Assembly: GCA_902767365.1 (NCBI GenBank)
Contig: CACXGX010000046.1
Coordinates: 1 to 50,589, forward strand
DNA length: 50,589 nt
From: an uncultured Erysipelotrichaceae bacterium
GTDB lineage: Bacteria; Bacillota_I; Bacilli_A; RF39; UBA660
Direction: 5' to 3'
This document shows, one piece after another, positions 9,701-17,549 of the stretch. Position 1 is the stretch's first letter, and every line of letters begins with the position of its first letter. The notes beneath the pieces were generated by a model. It did no database searches. It was not told the origin of the DNA and saw only the letters and a list, made by a program, of their open reading frames with translations. A program made the translations under genes and the position numbers.

Positions 9701-9728
9701 AGGCAACATAACTTTAATTATAGGAAGT
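9701..9728 (-). other. dif: Candidate dif site (XerC/XerD recombination site)
   Basis: Read on the - strand, the 28 bases consist of an 11-base arm ACTTCCTATAA, a 6-base centre TTAAAG, and an 11-base arm TTATGTTGCCT. From memory of the Bacillus/Firmicutes dif consensus, the first (XerC) arm is identical. The inner half of the second (XerD) arm, TTATGT, is also identical, and 21 of 28 positions agree overall. It lies 2.5 kb from xerD and exactly where gene orientation switches from mostly + to mostly -, which is where dif is expected. Only the outer part of the XerD arm differs. Confidence 0.8.
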
Positions 9729-9810
9729 AGAATATTATTTAAAAAAAGCTTGATAATTATACATTTTAATGAGTTTTTAAAATTATAATATTATTAATAA
9801 TTATAATTTG

Positions 9811-9900
9811 TTATATATATTTAATTGTTAATATTTACATTATATATATTTAATTGTTAATATTTATATTATATATATTTAATTGTTAATATTTATATTA
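9811..9900. repeat. 29-bp tandem repeat, three copies
   Basis: Three directly abutting copies of a 29-base unit are present, plus a few further bases of a fourth. Each copy contains TTAATTGTTAA, itself an inverted TTAA...TTAA, followed by an AT stretch (the invariant G recurs at 9827, 9856 and 9885). The copies are nearly identical; the first has C where the others have T. There are no spacers, so it is not a CRISPR array. Confidence 0.85.
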
Positions 9901-10176
9901 TATATTTATTATTATAAATCACATTATCAATAACATGTCTAAACTTAAATATAATTAAGAATATATTTACATATATATTAAACTATATATATTTCATTTT
10001 TTATAAAAATTAATAGGGGAGCCAAAAAATTTTTTTTTAATAAAATTATTATAATTATTTTTTTACATTTATTTATATTATACATATAAAATTAATAGAT
10101 TAATATAATAGATTAATAATATATAAGAATAATAATAATTTATCATAAATTATTATAAAAAAATAACAAAATAAAA
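9901..10176. other. Extremely AT-rich gene-free segment
   Basis: No open frame with a ribosome binding site was found on either strand, and no tRNA-like or DnaA-box-like sequence was seen. It contains short direct repeats (AATAGATTAAT twice near 10092-10120) and an isolated G-rich spot (AGGGGAGCC near 10015) followed by runs of A and T. With the dif-like site and tandem repeat it makes up the only gene-free stretch over 300 bases in the window. Confidence 0.6.
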
Positions 10177-10212
10177 TAGGGATAGTGTATATATTCCACT
10201 ATCTCTACCCTA
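10177..10212. terminator. Imperfect GC-richer hairpin, possible second terminator
   Basis: TAGGG-ATAGTG pairs with CACTAT and CCCTA, with a 5-base bulge and a 9-base loop. It stands out from the surrounding AT-only DNA. It lies just past the terminator of the - strand regulator gene and is followed on the + strand by a short T-run, so it may end transcription entering the terminus region from either side. Confidence 0.4.
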
Positions 10213-10230
10213 ACCTTTTTACTTATATAT

Positions 10231-10255
10231 AAAAAAACAGAAAATATTTCCTGTT
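10231..10255 (-). terminator. Terminator of the XRE-family regulator gene
   Basis: On the - strand AACAG pairs with CTGTT, extended inward by GAAA/TTTT-type pairs, and a run of seven T follows. The stem begins right at the stop codon. Confidence 0.6.
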
Positions 10256-11022
10256 TAAACTTTTCTAGATTGAATTTCTGCTATTTTTTCAAGAACTTCT
10301 TTAGCATTATCTTCATTTATTTCTGTATATCCTAACTCACGTAATGCTTGAACTTTTGCAGTATTTAACTCTTGAGTTCTAGATAATTTTTCTTCATTTT
10401 TATGTTCAATATCCTGAACAAATCTCTTATGGGCTTCTGCAAGTTTAACTTTTGAAGAACCACCATTATTATATAATGTCAATCCTGAGAATAATATTGC
10501 TTCAAAAATAAACTGTTGATCTTGATTAAATACATATTCATTTGGATCAATAAATCCCATTGATTTTGACATATAAGCTAAAATGTATTTTAATTCTTTA
10601 TTAGTCTCCATAGATTGAAGATAATGATATAAATATGTATATGCATAAAATGTTTCTTTTGACTTATCATCAGATAACTTTTCTTTCAACAAATTAATTA
10701 TATCTGCTAGCAATTCTTGTTCTTTTTTACTGAATCCTTTTAAATCTGTTAATATATCTTTATCAAGACTATCTTTAACGCCATCATTTAAACGCGCTTC
10801 AACTTCCATAATATAAGTACTATCGATATTAAGTCCTTTTAATTCATCTTCGCTTTTAATATTCAATAATCCCAATAACCTAGTAGATTTTTCCTTTGGC
10901 CAGTCTTTAATACTTTTCATAGCCAAATAGTTATAAAGCATTTGTCTAGATACTCCAAGATATTTAGCAAGTCTTACTTTTGAAATACCCAATTCATTTA
11001 ATATATCATTTAATTTATCCAT
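10255..11022 (-). CDS. Helix-turn-helix (XRE-like) transcriptional regulator
   Basis: A 255-residue probable DNA-binding regulator. Residues 1-60 form an HTH: LGISKVRLAKYLGVSRQMLY has the spacing of a Cro/XRE helix-turn-helix, followed by LLNIKSEDELKGL. The remainder is helical with no recognisable ligand-binding domain and may serve oligomerisation or sensing. The ATG at 11022 is chosen over the TTG at 11037 because GGAGG at 11031-11035 is ideally spaced. Its own promoter holds an inverted repeat overlapping the -35 box, so autoregulation is likely. Targets are unknown; a similar inverted repeat lies upstream of the prepilin gene near 44.9 kb. Confidence 0.82.
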   Translation of the reverse strand: MDKLNDILNELGISKVRLAKYLGVSRQMLYNYLAMKSIKDWPKEKSTRLLGLLNIKSEDELKGLNIDSTYIMEVEARLNDGVKDSLDKDILTDLKGFSKKEQELLADIINLLKEKLSDDKSKETFYAYTYLYHYLQSMETNKELKYILAYMSKSMGFIDPNEYVFNQDQQFIFEAILFSGLTLYNNGGSSKVKLAEAHKRFVQDIEHKNEEKLSRTQELNTAKVQALRELGYTEINEDNAKEVLEKIAEIQSRKV

Positions 11023-11049
11023 TGAGAATACCTCCAACCATCTAATTTT

Positions 11050-11077
11050 ATTTTACCAAAACATTTTACATTGTCAA
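11050..11077 (-). promoter_or_regulatory. Sigma-A promoter of the XRE-family regulator
   Basis: On the - strand a perfect TTGACA (11072-11077) and TAAAAT (11050-11055) are separated by 16 bases, about 28 bases upstream of the chosen start codon. Confidence 0.75.
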
Positions 11078-11084
11078 GTGTAAA
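11065..11084. promoter_or_regulatory. Candidate operator overlapping the regulator's -35 box
   Basis: An inverted repeat TTTACA-8 bases-TGTAAA covers the whole -35 hexamer and part of the spacer. A protein bound here would block RNA polymerase, so the adjacent HTH gene may repress itself. That is inference; the dyad itself is seen directly. Confidence 0.5.
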
Positions 11085-11088
11085 CTTA

Positions 11089-12195
11089 CTATAAAAGATA
11101 CCATAATTTCTCATTATTCTTTTGAACTTCTTTAATTAATCCACCACCAATGCATTTATCATCAAAATAGAACACACATGCTTGTCCAGGTGTTACTGCC
11201 TTTACCCCATCGTATTTAACTAAAACATTTCCATTATCTAAGTATTCTAAAACAACAGGAAAATCAGGAGCACGATATCTAAATTTTGCAGTACATTCTA
11301 TCGGCCTTAGTTCGCAATTGAAATTAACATCTTCTACAATACAACTAGTTGATAATAAATACTCATTATCTTCTTTAAATGAAACATATAATATATTTTT
11401 TTCAAGATTCTTTCCTACAACAAAAAGTCTATCTTTATTACCACCTATATCAAGTCCTTTTCTTTGACCAATTGTATAATACATAAGTCCCCTATGCTCC
11501 CCTACTTTTTCATTAGTATCAATATCAATTACATCACCAGGTTGATTTGGTAAATAATTACTTAAAAATTCTTTAAAATGTCTTTCTCCAATAAAACAAA
11601 TACCTGTTGAATCTTTCTTATGAGCTGTTATCAAACCATAATCCTCAGCAATTTTTCTAACTTCAGTTTTATCTATATCGCCAAGTGGGAACAAAACATT
11701 AGAAAGTTGTTCATGTGATAACTGAGATAAAAAATAAGTTTGATCTTTATTACTATCTTTTGCTCTCATAAGGTAACCATTTTCTATTTTAGCATAATGA
11801 CCTGTAGCAATATAATCTGCCCCAAGCCTTTTAGCTTCCCTAACAAAATAATCAAATTTTATATATTTATTACACATTATATCAGGATTAGGAGTTCTAC
11901 CCTTTTTTAATTCATCTAAGAAATATTCAAAAACATAATCCCAGTACTCTTTTACAAAATCTATTCTATGAAGCGGTATATTAAGCTTTTTACAAACCAT
12001 TACTGCATCATTATAATCTTCTTCTTGAGGACATATATTATTATTTAAATTAGGATTACCTAAAATATCATTATTAATAGAGGAATCCCAGTTTCTCATA
12101 AAAAGTCCTTCTACTTCATATCCCTGCTTTAATAGTAATATAGCAGCAACACTAGAATCAACTCCTCCACTAATTCCAACAATAACTTTACTCAT
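11089..12195 (-). CDS. mnmA: tRNA-specific 2-thiouridylase MnmA
   Basis: A 368-residue enzyme that puts the 2-thio group on wobble uridine 34 of Lys, Glu and Gln tRNAs. Motifs are the PP-loop GISGGVDSSVAA at the N terminus, the first catalytic cysteine in PDIMCNKYIKF, GHYAKIE, DQTYFLSQL, the second cysteine in STGICFIGERHF, and the C-terminal beta-barrel ending PGQACVFYFDDKCIGGG. The ATG at 12195 is preferred to the upstream alternative at 12228 because the conserved N terminus begins MSKVIVGISGG and GGTGAT precedes it. It lies 33 bases downstream of spoIIM, probably in one transcript. Confidence 0.96.
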   Translation of the reverse strand: MSKVIVGISGGVDSSVAAILLLKQGYEVEGLFMRNWDSSINNDILGNPNLNNNICPQEEDYNDAVMVCKKLNIPLHRIDFVKEYWDYVFEYFLDELKKGRTPNPDIMCNKYIKFDYFVREAKRLGADYIATGHYAKIENGYLMRAKDSNKDQTYFLSQLSHEQLSNVLFPLGDIDKTEVRKIAEDYGLITAHKKDSTGICFIGERHFKEFLSNYLPNQPGDVIDIDTNEKVGEHRGLMYYTIGQRKGLDIGGNKDRLFVVGKNLEKNILYVSFKEDNEYLLSTSCIVEDVNFNCELRPIECTAKFRYRAPDFPVVLEYLDNGNVLVKYDGVKAVTPGQACVFYFDDKCIGGGLIKEVQKNNEKLWYLL

Positions 12196-12228
12196 TAAAA
12201 TCACCAATTGTATTATACAACAAAACAA

Positions 12229-12837
12229 TTAAATATCAAATAAATTAACGAGATAATTAGCTAAAAAAGAGTCATATATAGTTATTATCAAACTAGATAA
12301 TAAACATATAAAAAGAATCTTTAAATATTTATCCATTGATTCTCTAAAATTAATCTGTTTTCTTAAAAACAAACTTTTAAATAATTTTATAGAAAATGAA
12401 ATAGAGTAAAAAGAAAGTAATAATAAAACTATCAAATATAATAGTTTCCCAGGTATTAAATGTATAAAAGAAATTAAAATACCTTTTAATTTAAAAGTAG
12501 AAATAATACTAGAAATTGAAAAGCCAAATATAAATGATTTAAATAAAAAAATAAATAATACTAAAGGAATACCAATGATAGATATACCTAAAGCCCATAT
12601 TATAAATATAATAATATAATTGTTGAAAAGATATTTAAAAAAAGAATTAAAACCAATATTAATATTATCAAAATAAGATTTCAAAGATTCTTCTATATAA
12701 GAAATATTTTCTTTACTTATAAGAAATACAAATAATAATCCCAATATAAAAGTAAATAAAGCTAGTCCAATTAAAATAAAATATAATATTTTTTGATTAT
12801 TAGAAGTATTTTTTGAAGTAAATATTTTCTTTTTCAT
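12229..12837 (-). CDS. spoIIM: Stage II sporulation protein M-like membrane protein
   Basis: A 202-residue protein with about five hydrophobic segments and the SpoIIM/DUF95 pattern. A first helix (ILYFILIGLALFTFILGLLF) is followed by FNNYIIIFIIWALGISIIG and FKSFIFGFSISSIISTFKLK, and the protein ends in ITIYDSFLANYLVNLFDI. Bacillus SpoIIM is of similar size and acts with SpoIID and SpoIIP in septal peptidoglycan thinning and engulfment. The ATG at 12837 is preceded by GGTGAT. In Bacillus spoIIM lies near ripX-drm, and here it is about 5 kb from xerD-deoB, so part of that neighbourhood persists. The broader SpoIIM superfamily includes non-sporulation proteins, so the role is inferred. Confidence 0.78.
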   Translation of the reverse strand: MKKKIFTSKNTSNNQKILYFILIGLALFTFILGLLFVFLISKENISYIEESLKSYFDNINIGFNSFFKYLFNNYIIIFIIWALGISIIGIPLVLFIFLFKSFIFGFSISSIISTFKLKGILISFIHLIPGKLLYLIVLLLLSFYSISFSIKLFKSLFLRKQINFRESMDKYLKILFICLLSSLIITIYDSFLANYLVNLFDI

Positions 12838-12935
12838 ATTATCACCAATATAATATATTAAAGAAAAGAACAATTATACTAAAAAAGTAGACTTTTTGTA
12901 TTAATTTTTATATAATTAATTTAGAGGTGCGTGCA

Positions 12936-13028
12936 ATGAATCAAAAAACAATTAAGATAGTTTCAGCTATTCTAGCCGGTGTAATGATATTCACTCTAGT
13001 AGCTGGATGGATAATGATGATTGGGTAA
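12936..13028 (+). CDS. 30-residue single-span membrane peptide
   Basis: A short gene encoding MNQKTIKIVSAILAGVMIFT and then 10 more residues ending WIMMIG. A positively charged start is followed by one hydrophobic helix. AGAGGTG lies about eight bases before the ATG. A possible promoter (TAGACT, 17 bases, TATAAT) sits just upstream and a strong terminator just downstream, so it looks like a complete small transcription unit. Size and layout recall Prli42, the roughly 31-residue stressosome anchor of Bacilli, but the sequence match is too weak to assign it. Confidence 0.7.
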   Translation: MNQKTIKIVSAILAGVMIFTLVAGWIMMIG

Positions 13029-13043
13029 ATAAAAAAGAATAAA

Positions 13044-13083
13044 AGGGAGAACAAATAAAATAACAATGTAGTTCTCTCTTTTT
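13044..13083 (+). terminator. Terminator after the 30-residue peptide gene
   Basis: AGGGAGAAC pairs with GTTCTCTCT (9 bp, one G-T pair) across an 18-base A-rich loop, followed by a T-run. It isolates the small gene from the one starting at 13105. Confidence 0.8.
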
Positions 13084-13104
13084 ATATAAAAATTAGGAGG
13101 AAAA

Positions 13105-14148
13105 ATGAAACAATTAAAAAATGTAGATTACAGCAAAGCAGAAAAAAAAGAAGGAAATGAATCAAGATTTTACATAGTAGGAAGTATTAGATTAAAAGAT
13201 GGATCACTACAACATAAGAAAGTAATTAATATAGAAAGTAATGCCTATCCAGTAAGAATATTATTAGATCATTCAACAATGACAAATTACCAAGCCCAAA
13301 AAAGAGATTATTTATTACAAATTAAAAAAACAATTGAATACAACATAGATGAAGAAAATTCATCAATTGATTTAGATGAATTACAAGAAGAAATAACAAG
13401 AGAAGACGAAGATAAACATGAAGCAATTGATCTAGATGGATATGAATGTTTTATTACAGATAAAAAAGGAAATATAATTAAAGAATTAACTAATGAATCA
13501 CCAAAATATACTAAATTTAGAATTAGAGAATATACAATTGATTATGCAGATGAGAATAATTTAATAATAAGTTCTATAAAAAATACTAATCAAGAAGTAT
13601 ATCAAACTGACTTTTTTAGATTTGTAAAAAATAATCTTCAACAAAAAAATCTATTTGATCATCGTAAAGGTGGAACATTAGAATATATTAAAATACCAAA
13701 CAAAAAAATAAAAACTGCAATAATTAAAAGAAGAGATAACAGAACAGGAATGGAAGATACTAGATTATTTTCAATAGATGAGATGAAATTCATTTCCCCT
13801 TCTTTCTCAAACATAAACAAAGTTAAAGGTCACAATGATAAATTAGTATTCGAAGATGAAATTACATCACCTAAAACTATAGATGGTAGAAATTATCAAA
13901 CAGTACTAACTGGATATATTAATTTATATGGAATAATGGCTTGTAGTGTATACGATTCAAGAACAAATAATGAAAGAATCTTTGCAAGTAAAAGTGGACG
14001 ATTAATGGAACAATATAAAAAATTTAGAGATAGAGTTAAATTAGAATTAAATTACGAATTTGAAAGAGAAAAGCAAAATGAAGCAAAAATGAAAAGTATT
14101 AAACGTAAAGCAATTAAAAGTATTACTGGAAGAAAAAATAAAAGATAA
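13105..14148 (+). CDS. Unknown 347-residue soluble protein
   Basis: The family was not recognised. There is an excellent AGGAGG before the ATG and normal coding bias, so the gene is real. The protein is hydrophilic with no signal or membrane segment. The N-terminal part (RFYIVGSIRLKDGSLQHKKV) looks like a beta-strand domain. Residues 85-115 are acidic (DLDELQEEITREDEDKHEAI), and the end is very basic (KMKSIKRKAIKSITGRKNKR), which could bind nucleic acid. The segment KIKTAIIKRRDNRTGMEDTR is also basic. It lies alone on the + strand between the small peptide gene and spoVB. Confidence 0.8.
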   Translation: MKQLKNVDYSKAEKKEGNESRFYIVGSIRLKDGSLQHKKVINIESNAYPVRILLDHSTMTNYQAQKRDYLLQIKKTIEYNIDEENSSIDLDELQEEITREDEDKHEAIDLDGYECFITDKKGNIIKELTNESPKYTKFRIREYTIDYADENNLIISSIKNTNQEVYQTDFFRFVKNNLQQKNLFDHRKGGTLEYIKIPNKKIKTAIIKRRDNRTGMEDTRLFSIDEMKFISPSFSNINKVKGHNDKLVFEDEITSPKTIDGRNYQTVLTGYINLYGIMACSVYDSRTNNERIFASKSGRLMEQYKKFRDRVKLELNYEFEREKQNEAKMKSIKRKAIKSITGRKNKR

Positions 14149-14199
14149 TAGCATAGAAAAGTTATACTATTAGAAAATAAAAATAGTAATCAATAAGTA

Positions 14200-14248
14200 G
14201 AAGATATATACTTAATTGATAATAAATAATAAAAAAATAAGTATCTTC
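14200..14248 (+). other. Leader hairpin upstream of the spoVB-like gene
   Basis: GAAGAT-(4-base bulge)-ACTTA pairs with TAAGT-ATCTTC across a 23-base AT loop, ending about 12 bases before the GGTGA ribosome binding site. There is no T-run, so it is not a clear terminator. It may be a leader structure or the remnant of a terminator for the gene at 13105. Confidence 0.4.
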
Positions 14249-14269
14249 ATAATATGTTGTAGGTGACAT

Positions 14270-14698
14270 ATGAAAGATACTTTTTTTAAATCAACGATAA
14301 TATTATTAATTGGTGGTTTTATAACGAAAATTCTTGGAATGATAATAAAAATAATAATGACTAGAACTGTAGGAATAGATGGTATATCAATGTATATGAT
14401 TGTATTTCCTACTTTTTCTTTATTTATGACAATATCACAATTAGGGTTCCCAACTGCTTTATCAAAATTAATTCCAGAACAAACCCATAATAATAAAAAA
14501 ATGGTGTCTTCGTTAATAGCAACATCATTATTTTTAAATATTTTATTAATTATGATTATTATATGCATATCACCTATTATATCTAAATTTTTAAATAACG
14601 AAGAACTAATATATCCAATCTTATCAATTGCAATCGTATTACCATTTGATTCTATATCAAATATACTAAGAGGATATTTTTTGGAAAACAAAAAGTAA
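14270..14698 (+). pseudogene. spoVB: SpoVB-like lipid flippase, N-terminal part before a frameshift
   Basis: These 142 residues match the N terminus of the SpoVB/polysaccharide-transporter branch of the MOP flippase superfamily: TFFKSTIILLIGGFITKILG, then YMIVFPTFSLFMTISQLGFP and TALSKLIPEQ. SpoVB is thought to act on lipid-linked cell-wall or cortex precursors. The start has GGTGA upstream. The frame stops at TAA just after FLENKK, in the middle of a membrane-protein fold. The missing rest continues without interruption in the next reading frame from 14695. Adding one A to the A-run at 14690-14694 would join the two. See the companion entry. Confidence 0.75.
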
Positions 14699-15573
14699 TA
14701 ATTCATACACTATCTTTAATATGTGAACAAATAGTAAGACTTTTATTAATTATTTTTTATATACCAAAAATACTAAATAATAGCATTTCATTCATTGTAA
14801 GTAATTTAATAGCAATAAATATGATAAGTGAATTAATATCTATAATAATAATGATTTTATTTATAAATAATAAAAAAATAAGTATAAAAGATTTTATAAT
14901 TGATAAAAAAGAACTTAAAGAAGTATTTAAAATAGCTATACCAACAACATCAACAAGATTAATTGGAGCAATATCATATTTTTTTGAACCAATAATATTA
15001 GCAAGAAGCTTATTAAATAATGGGTATACAACATCATTTATTACAAAAGAATATGGAATAATAGAAGGATATATACTTCCACTATTATTAATTCCATCAT
15101 TTTTAGCAAGTACTATTAGTAATGCTTTAATACCAGAAATATCAAAAATGTATATAAAGAAAGAATTTAAAATAATAAAAAAGAGAATAAAACAGGTAAT
15201 AAAAATATCATTAATAGTTGGAATAACAACTTTATCAATACTATTTATTAATCCAAAATATTTCTTAAAAATAATATATAATTTTAATGATGCAAAATAT
15301 ATTAAATCATTAATTCCTTTTTTTATACTACTCTACTTACAATATCCTATTGAAAGTATTTTATTAGCATTTAATAAATCTAAAACAATTTTCTATAATA
15401 ATACAATAGCTACAATAATAAAACTAATAATAATTTTTTTATTTGGATACCTAAAAATAGGATTATATAATTTAATAATAGCAATTGATATAAATATAAT
15501 AGTAACAACATTGCTAGACTATAAAGCATTAAAAAAAGAACTAGATATTTTAAACTTTAAAAGATTTAACTAG
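14695..15573 (+). pseudogene. spoVB: SpoVB-like lipid flippase, C-terminal part after the frameshift
   Basis: The frame is open from 14695 with VIIHTLSLICEQIVRLLLII, exactly the segment expected after GYFLENKK in SpoVB-type flippases. The first ATG in this frame is only at 14821. About eight further membrane segments follow, giving about 433 residues for the joined protein, close to the family length. The C-terminal part shows no further damage and ends in an intact TAG, which overlaps the convergent alkD-like gene by 24 bases. Possible explanations are a true single-base deletion, a sequencing or assembly error, or slippage at the A-run that restores the frame. Intact downstream codons argue for a recent or artefactual change. 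Confidence 0.72.
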
Positions 15574-16248
15574 TTCTTTATCTTCCCTACTAACCTTATA
15601 AGAATCTCTAATTTTAGATATCGCCTGATTTTGTACAAAAGGGTTTAATTTTTTAGATTTTAACATTTCTAATACATTTTCTTTATACTTAACAAAACAT
15701 GCTGAAATAAGCCAAGAAATAGCCATATTAACATAATAATAAGATGAATCTTTATAACACAAAGAAATAATATTATTAATATGAAGATCATCTATATAAT
15801 AATTAAGTAATATAATATATCCAACTCTAATATAAAATTCACGGCTATCAAGAATTAATGAATAAGCAATATCAGAATAATCATTTTCCTTCATTATTTT
15901 AAAAGAACAAACACATGAATCACAAAGAGCCCAGCAATCTATTTTATCAATAAATTTATAAAAATATTTAAGAAATAGGTTATTATCTTTATCTTTAATA
16001 CGACTAATAACAAATCCCTCAATCATTACTTCTTCAAAATATTTAGAACCAGTACACTCCAAAAAATCTATAATATCATCATTTTCTATTTCTTTAGCCA
16101 TCTTTTTTAAAATAGGAGTTTTTATACCTAATACTTCATATTTTGTATTAAATATTCTTTCATTGAATTGCTTTGTTTTTAAATCACTAAGACTTTTTAA
16201 CTGATTAAGAAAAATATCATATTTCTTATTATTCCACTTGATCTTCAT
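15550..16248 (-). CDS. DNA alkylation repair protein, AlkD-like
   Basis: A 232-residue all-helical HEAT-like repeat protein of the AlkC/AlkD DNA glycosylase family, which removes 3- and 7-methylpurines without base flipping. Supporting segments are GIKTPILKKMAKEI, EEVMIEGFVISRIK, the conserved KIDCWALCDSCVCS (in the place of the catalytic aspartate region W-x-x-x-D) and YVNMAISWLISACFVKY. The start overlaps the end of mtaB by 20 bases, so it is translated from the miaA-rsmE-mtaB transcript. Its end overlaps the convergent spoVB by 24 bases. The family call is solid; substrate range is not determinable. Confidence 0.85.
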   Translation of the reverse strand: MKIKWNNKKYDIFLNQLKSLSDLKTKQFNERIFNTKYEVLGIKTPILKKMAKEIENDDIIDFLECTGSKYFEEVMIEGFVISRIKDKDNNLFLKYFYKFIDKIDCWALCDSCVCSFKIMKENDYSDIAYSLILDSREFYIRVGYIILLNYYIDDLHINNIISLCYKDSSYYYVNMAISWLISACFVKYKENVLEMLKSKKLNPFVQNQAISKIRDSYKVSREDKELVKSFKV

Positions 16249-17524
16249 CTATTTCTCCAAATACATAAGGATACTCAATATTTATAATTGTAACCGTCTT
16301 AAAAGTAGAACTTGGTATATTACCTAAAGCTTTTATATATAAATAATTAGAAGTATGACCATAAGAATAGCCATCTTTACTAGTTTCAAACAAAACTTCC
16401 ATTTTTTTACCTAAAAATTTTTTCATATATTTCTTTTCAAGATTATAAGACAATTCTAATAGCTTATCAGTATGTTCCTTTTTTAAATATTCAGGAACTT
16501 GAGCAAGTCTACTAGAAGGAGTATTCTCTCTTATTGAATAAGGAAATACATGTAATTTTGAAAAATTAATTTCTTTAAGATTTTTCATTACAATTTCAAA
16601 TTCTTCCTCATTCTCTCCAGGATGCCCAGTAATAACATCAGTAGTAATAGATACATCATTATTAATCTCTCTTAGTTTATTTATCTTATTCTTAAAATAA
16701 TCTATATCGTATTTTCTATTCATTATTTTTAAAATTTTATCACTACCAGATTGAATAGGAATATGAAAATGATTAACTATTACATCATTATTTTTAATAA
16801 CATCTAATACTTCATCAGTTAATTCTGTAGCCTCTATAGAAGAAATTCTTAATCTTTTTAATCCATCTATCTTAACAATTTCTCTTAATAAAGAAGCAAA
16901 ATTAGTACCAATATCTACTCCATAATTTCCAGTGTGAATACCAGTTAAAATTATTTCTTTATAACCATTATTAACAAGGGTTTTAATTTCCTTTAAAGCG
17001 ATTTCAGGTTTTTTACTTCTACATTTTCCACGTACTCTTGGAATAACACAATAACTACAAAAATTCTCACATCCATCTTGTATTTTTACAAACGCTCTAG
17101 TACGTGTTTTATAATTTTCAATAAACATATCTTCAAAAGAAGAATCAAAATCATCATATAAATTAATAATTTTTTTACGATTAATCATAAAATCATTAAT
17201 TAAATCAACGATTATAGATTTATCTTTATTACCAACTATAATATCAATTTCCGGCATAACAATAGAAATATTAGACTTATTATACTCTACAAAGCAACCA
17301 CACGCGATAATACATGCATCTTTATTTAGTTTTCTAGCATGTCTAATCATCTTTCTACTTTTAGAATCAGAATTATTTGTAACAGTACAAGTATTTATTA
17401 TATAAACGTCATTAACTGAATCAAAATCATTAATAGTAAATCCTGCTTTAACAAGACTACTAATCATAAATTCACTTTCATATGTATTTACTTTGCATCC
17501 CAAAGTATAAATTCCAACTTTCAT
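16229..17524 (-). CDS. mtaB: tRNA N6-threonylcarbamoyladenosine(37) methylthiotransferase MtaB
   Basis: A 431-residue radical-SAM enzyme that converts t6A37 to ms2t6A37 in ANN-decoding tRNAs. The N-terminal UPF0004 domain has LGCKVNTYESE, TCTVTNNSDSKSRK and IIACGCFVEY (second Fe-S cluster cysteines). The radical-SAM cluster motif is CENFCSYCVIPRVRG, and a TRAM-type domain closes the protein. The ATG at 17524 follows GAGGAG. It is the YqeV/MtaB type rather than MiaB by its N-terminal pattern. It sits 25 bases after the acidic membrane gene and overlaps the alkD-like gene. Confidence 0.93.
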   Translation of the reverse strand: MKVGIYTLGCKVNTYESEFMISSLVKAGFTINDFDSVNDVYIINTCTVTNNSDSKSRKMIRHARKLNKDACIIACGCFVEYNKSNISIVMPEIDIIVGNKDKSIIVDLINDFMINRKKIINLYDDFDSSFEDMFIENYKTRTRAFVKIQDGCENFCSYCVIPRVRGKCRSKKPEIALKEIKTLVNNGYKEIILTGIHTGNYGVDIGTNFASLLREIVKIDGLKRLRISSIEATELTDEVLDVIKNNDVIVNHFHIPIQSGSDKILKIMNRKYDIDYFKNKINKLREINNDVSITTDVITGHPGENEEEFEIVMKNLKEINFSKLHVFPYSIRENTPSSRLAQVPEYLKKEHTDKLLELSYNLEKKYMKKFLGKKMEVLFETSKDGYSYGHTSNYLYIKALGNIPSSTFKTVTIINIEYPYVFGEIDEDQVE

Positions 17525-17549
17525 ATACACTCCTCTAAAAAGAAAAGAA

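Noticed and set aside
9811..9900. CRISPR array suggested by three 29-bp repeats
   Set aside because: The copies abut with no spacers, are almost pure AT, and no cas gene is nearby.
9660..10254. Replication origin, because of the AT-rich repeats
   Set aside because: No DnaA-box-like TTATCCACA was seen, dnaA/dnaN are absent, and genes converge on the region, the opposite of what an origin shows.
14687..14698. Programmed -1 frameshift in the spoVB-like gene
   Set aside because: The site reads C AAA AAG, which is not a full X XXY YYZ slippery heptamer. No clear downstream stimulatory stem was seen, so a single-base deletion or error is simpler. Slippage is not excluded.
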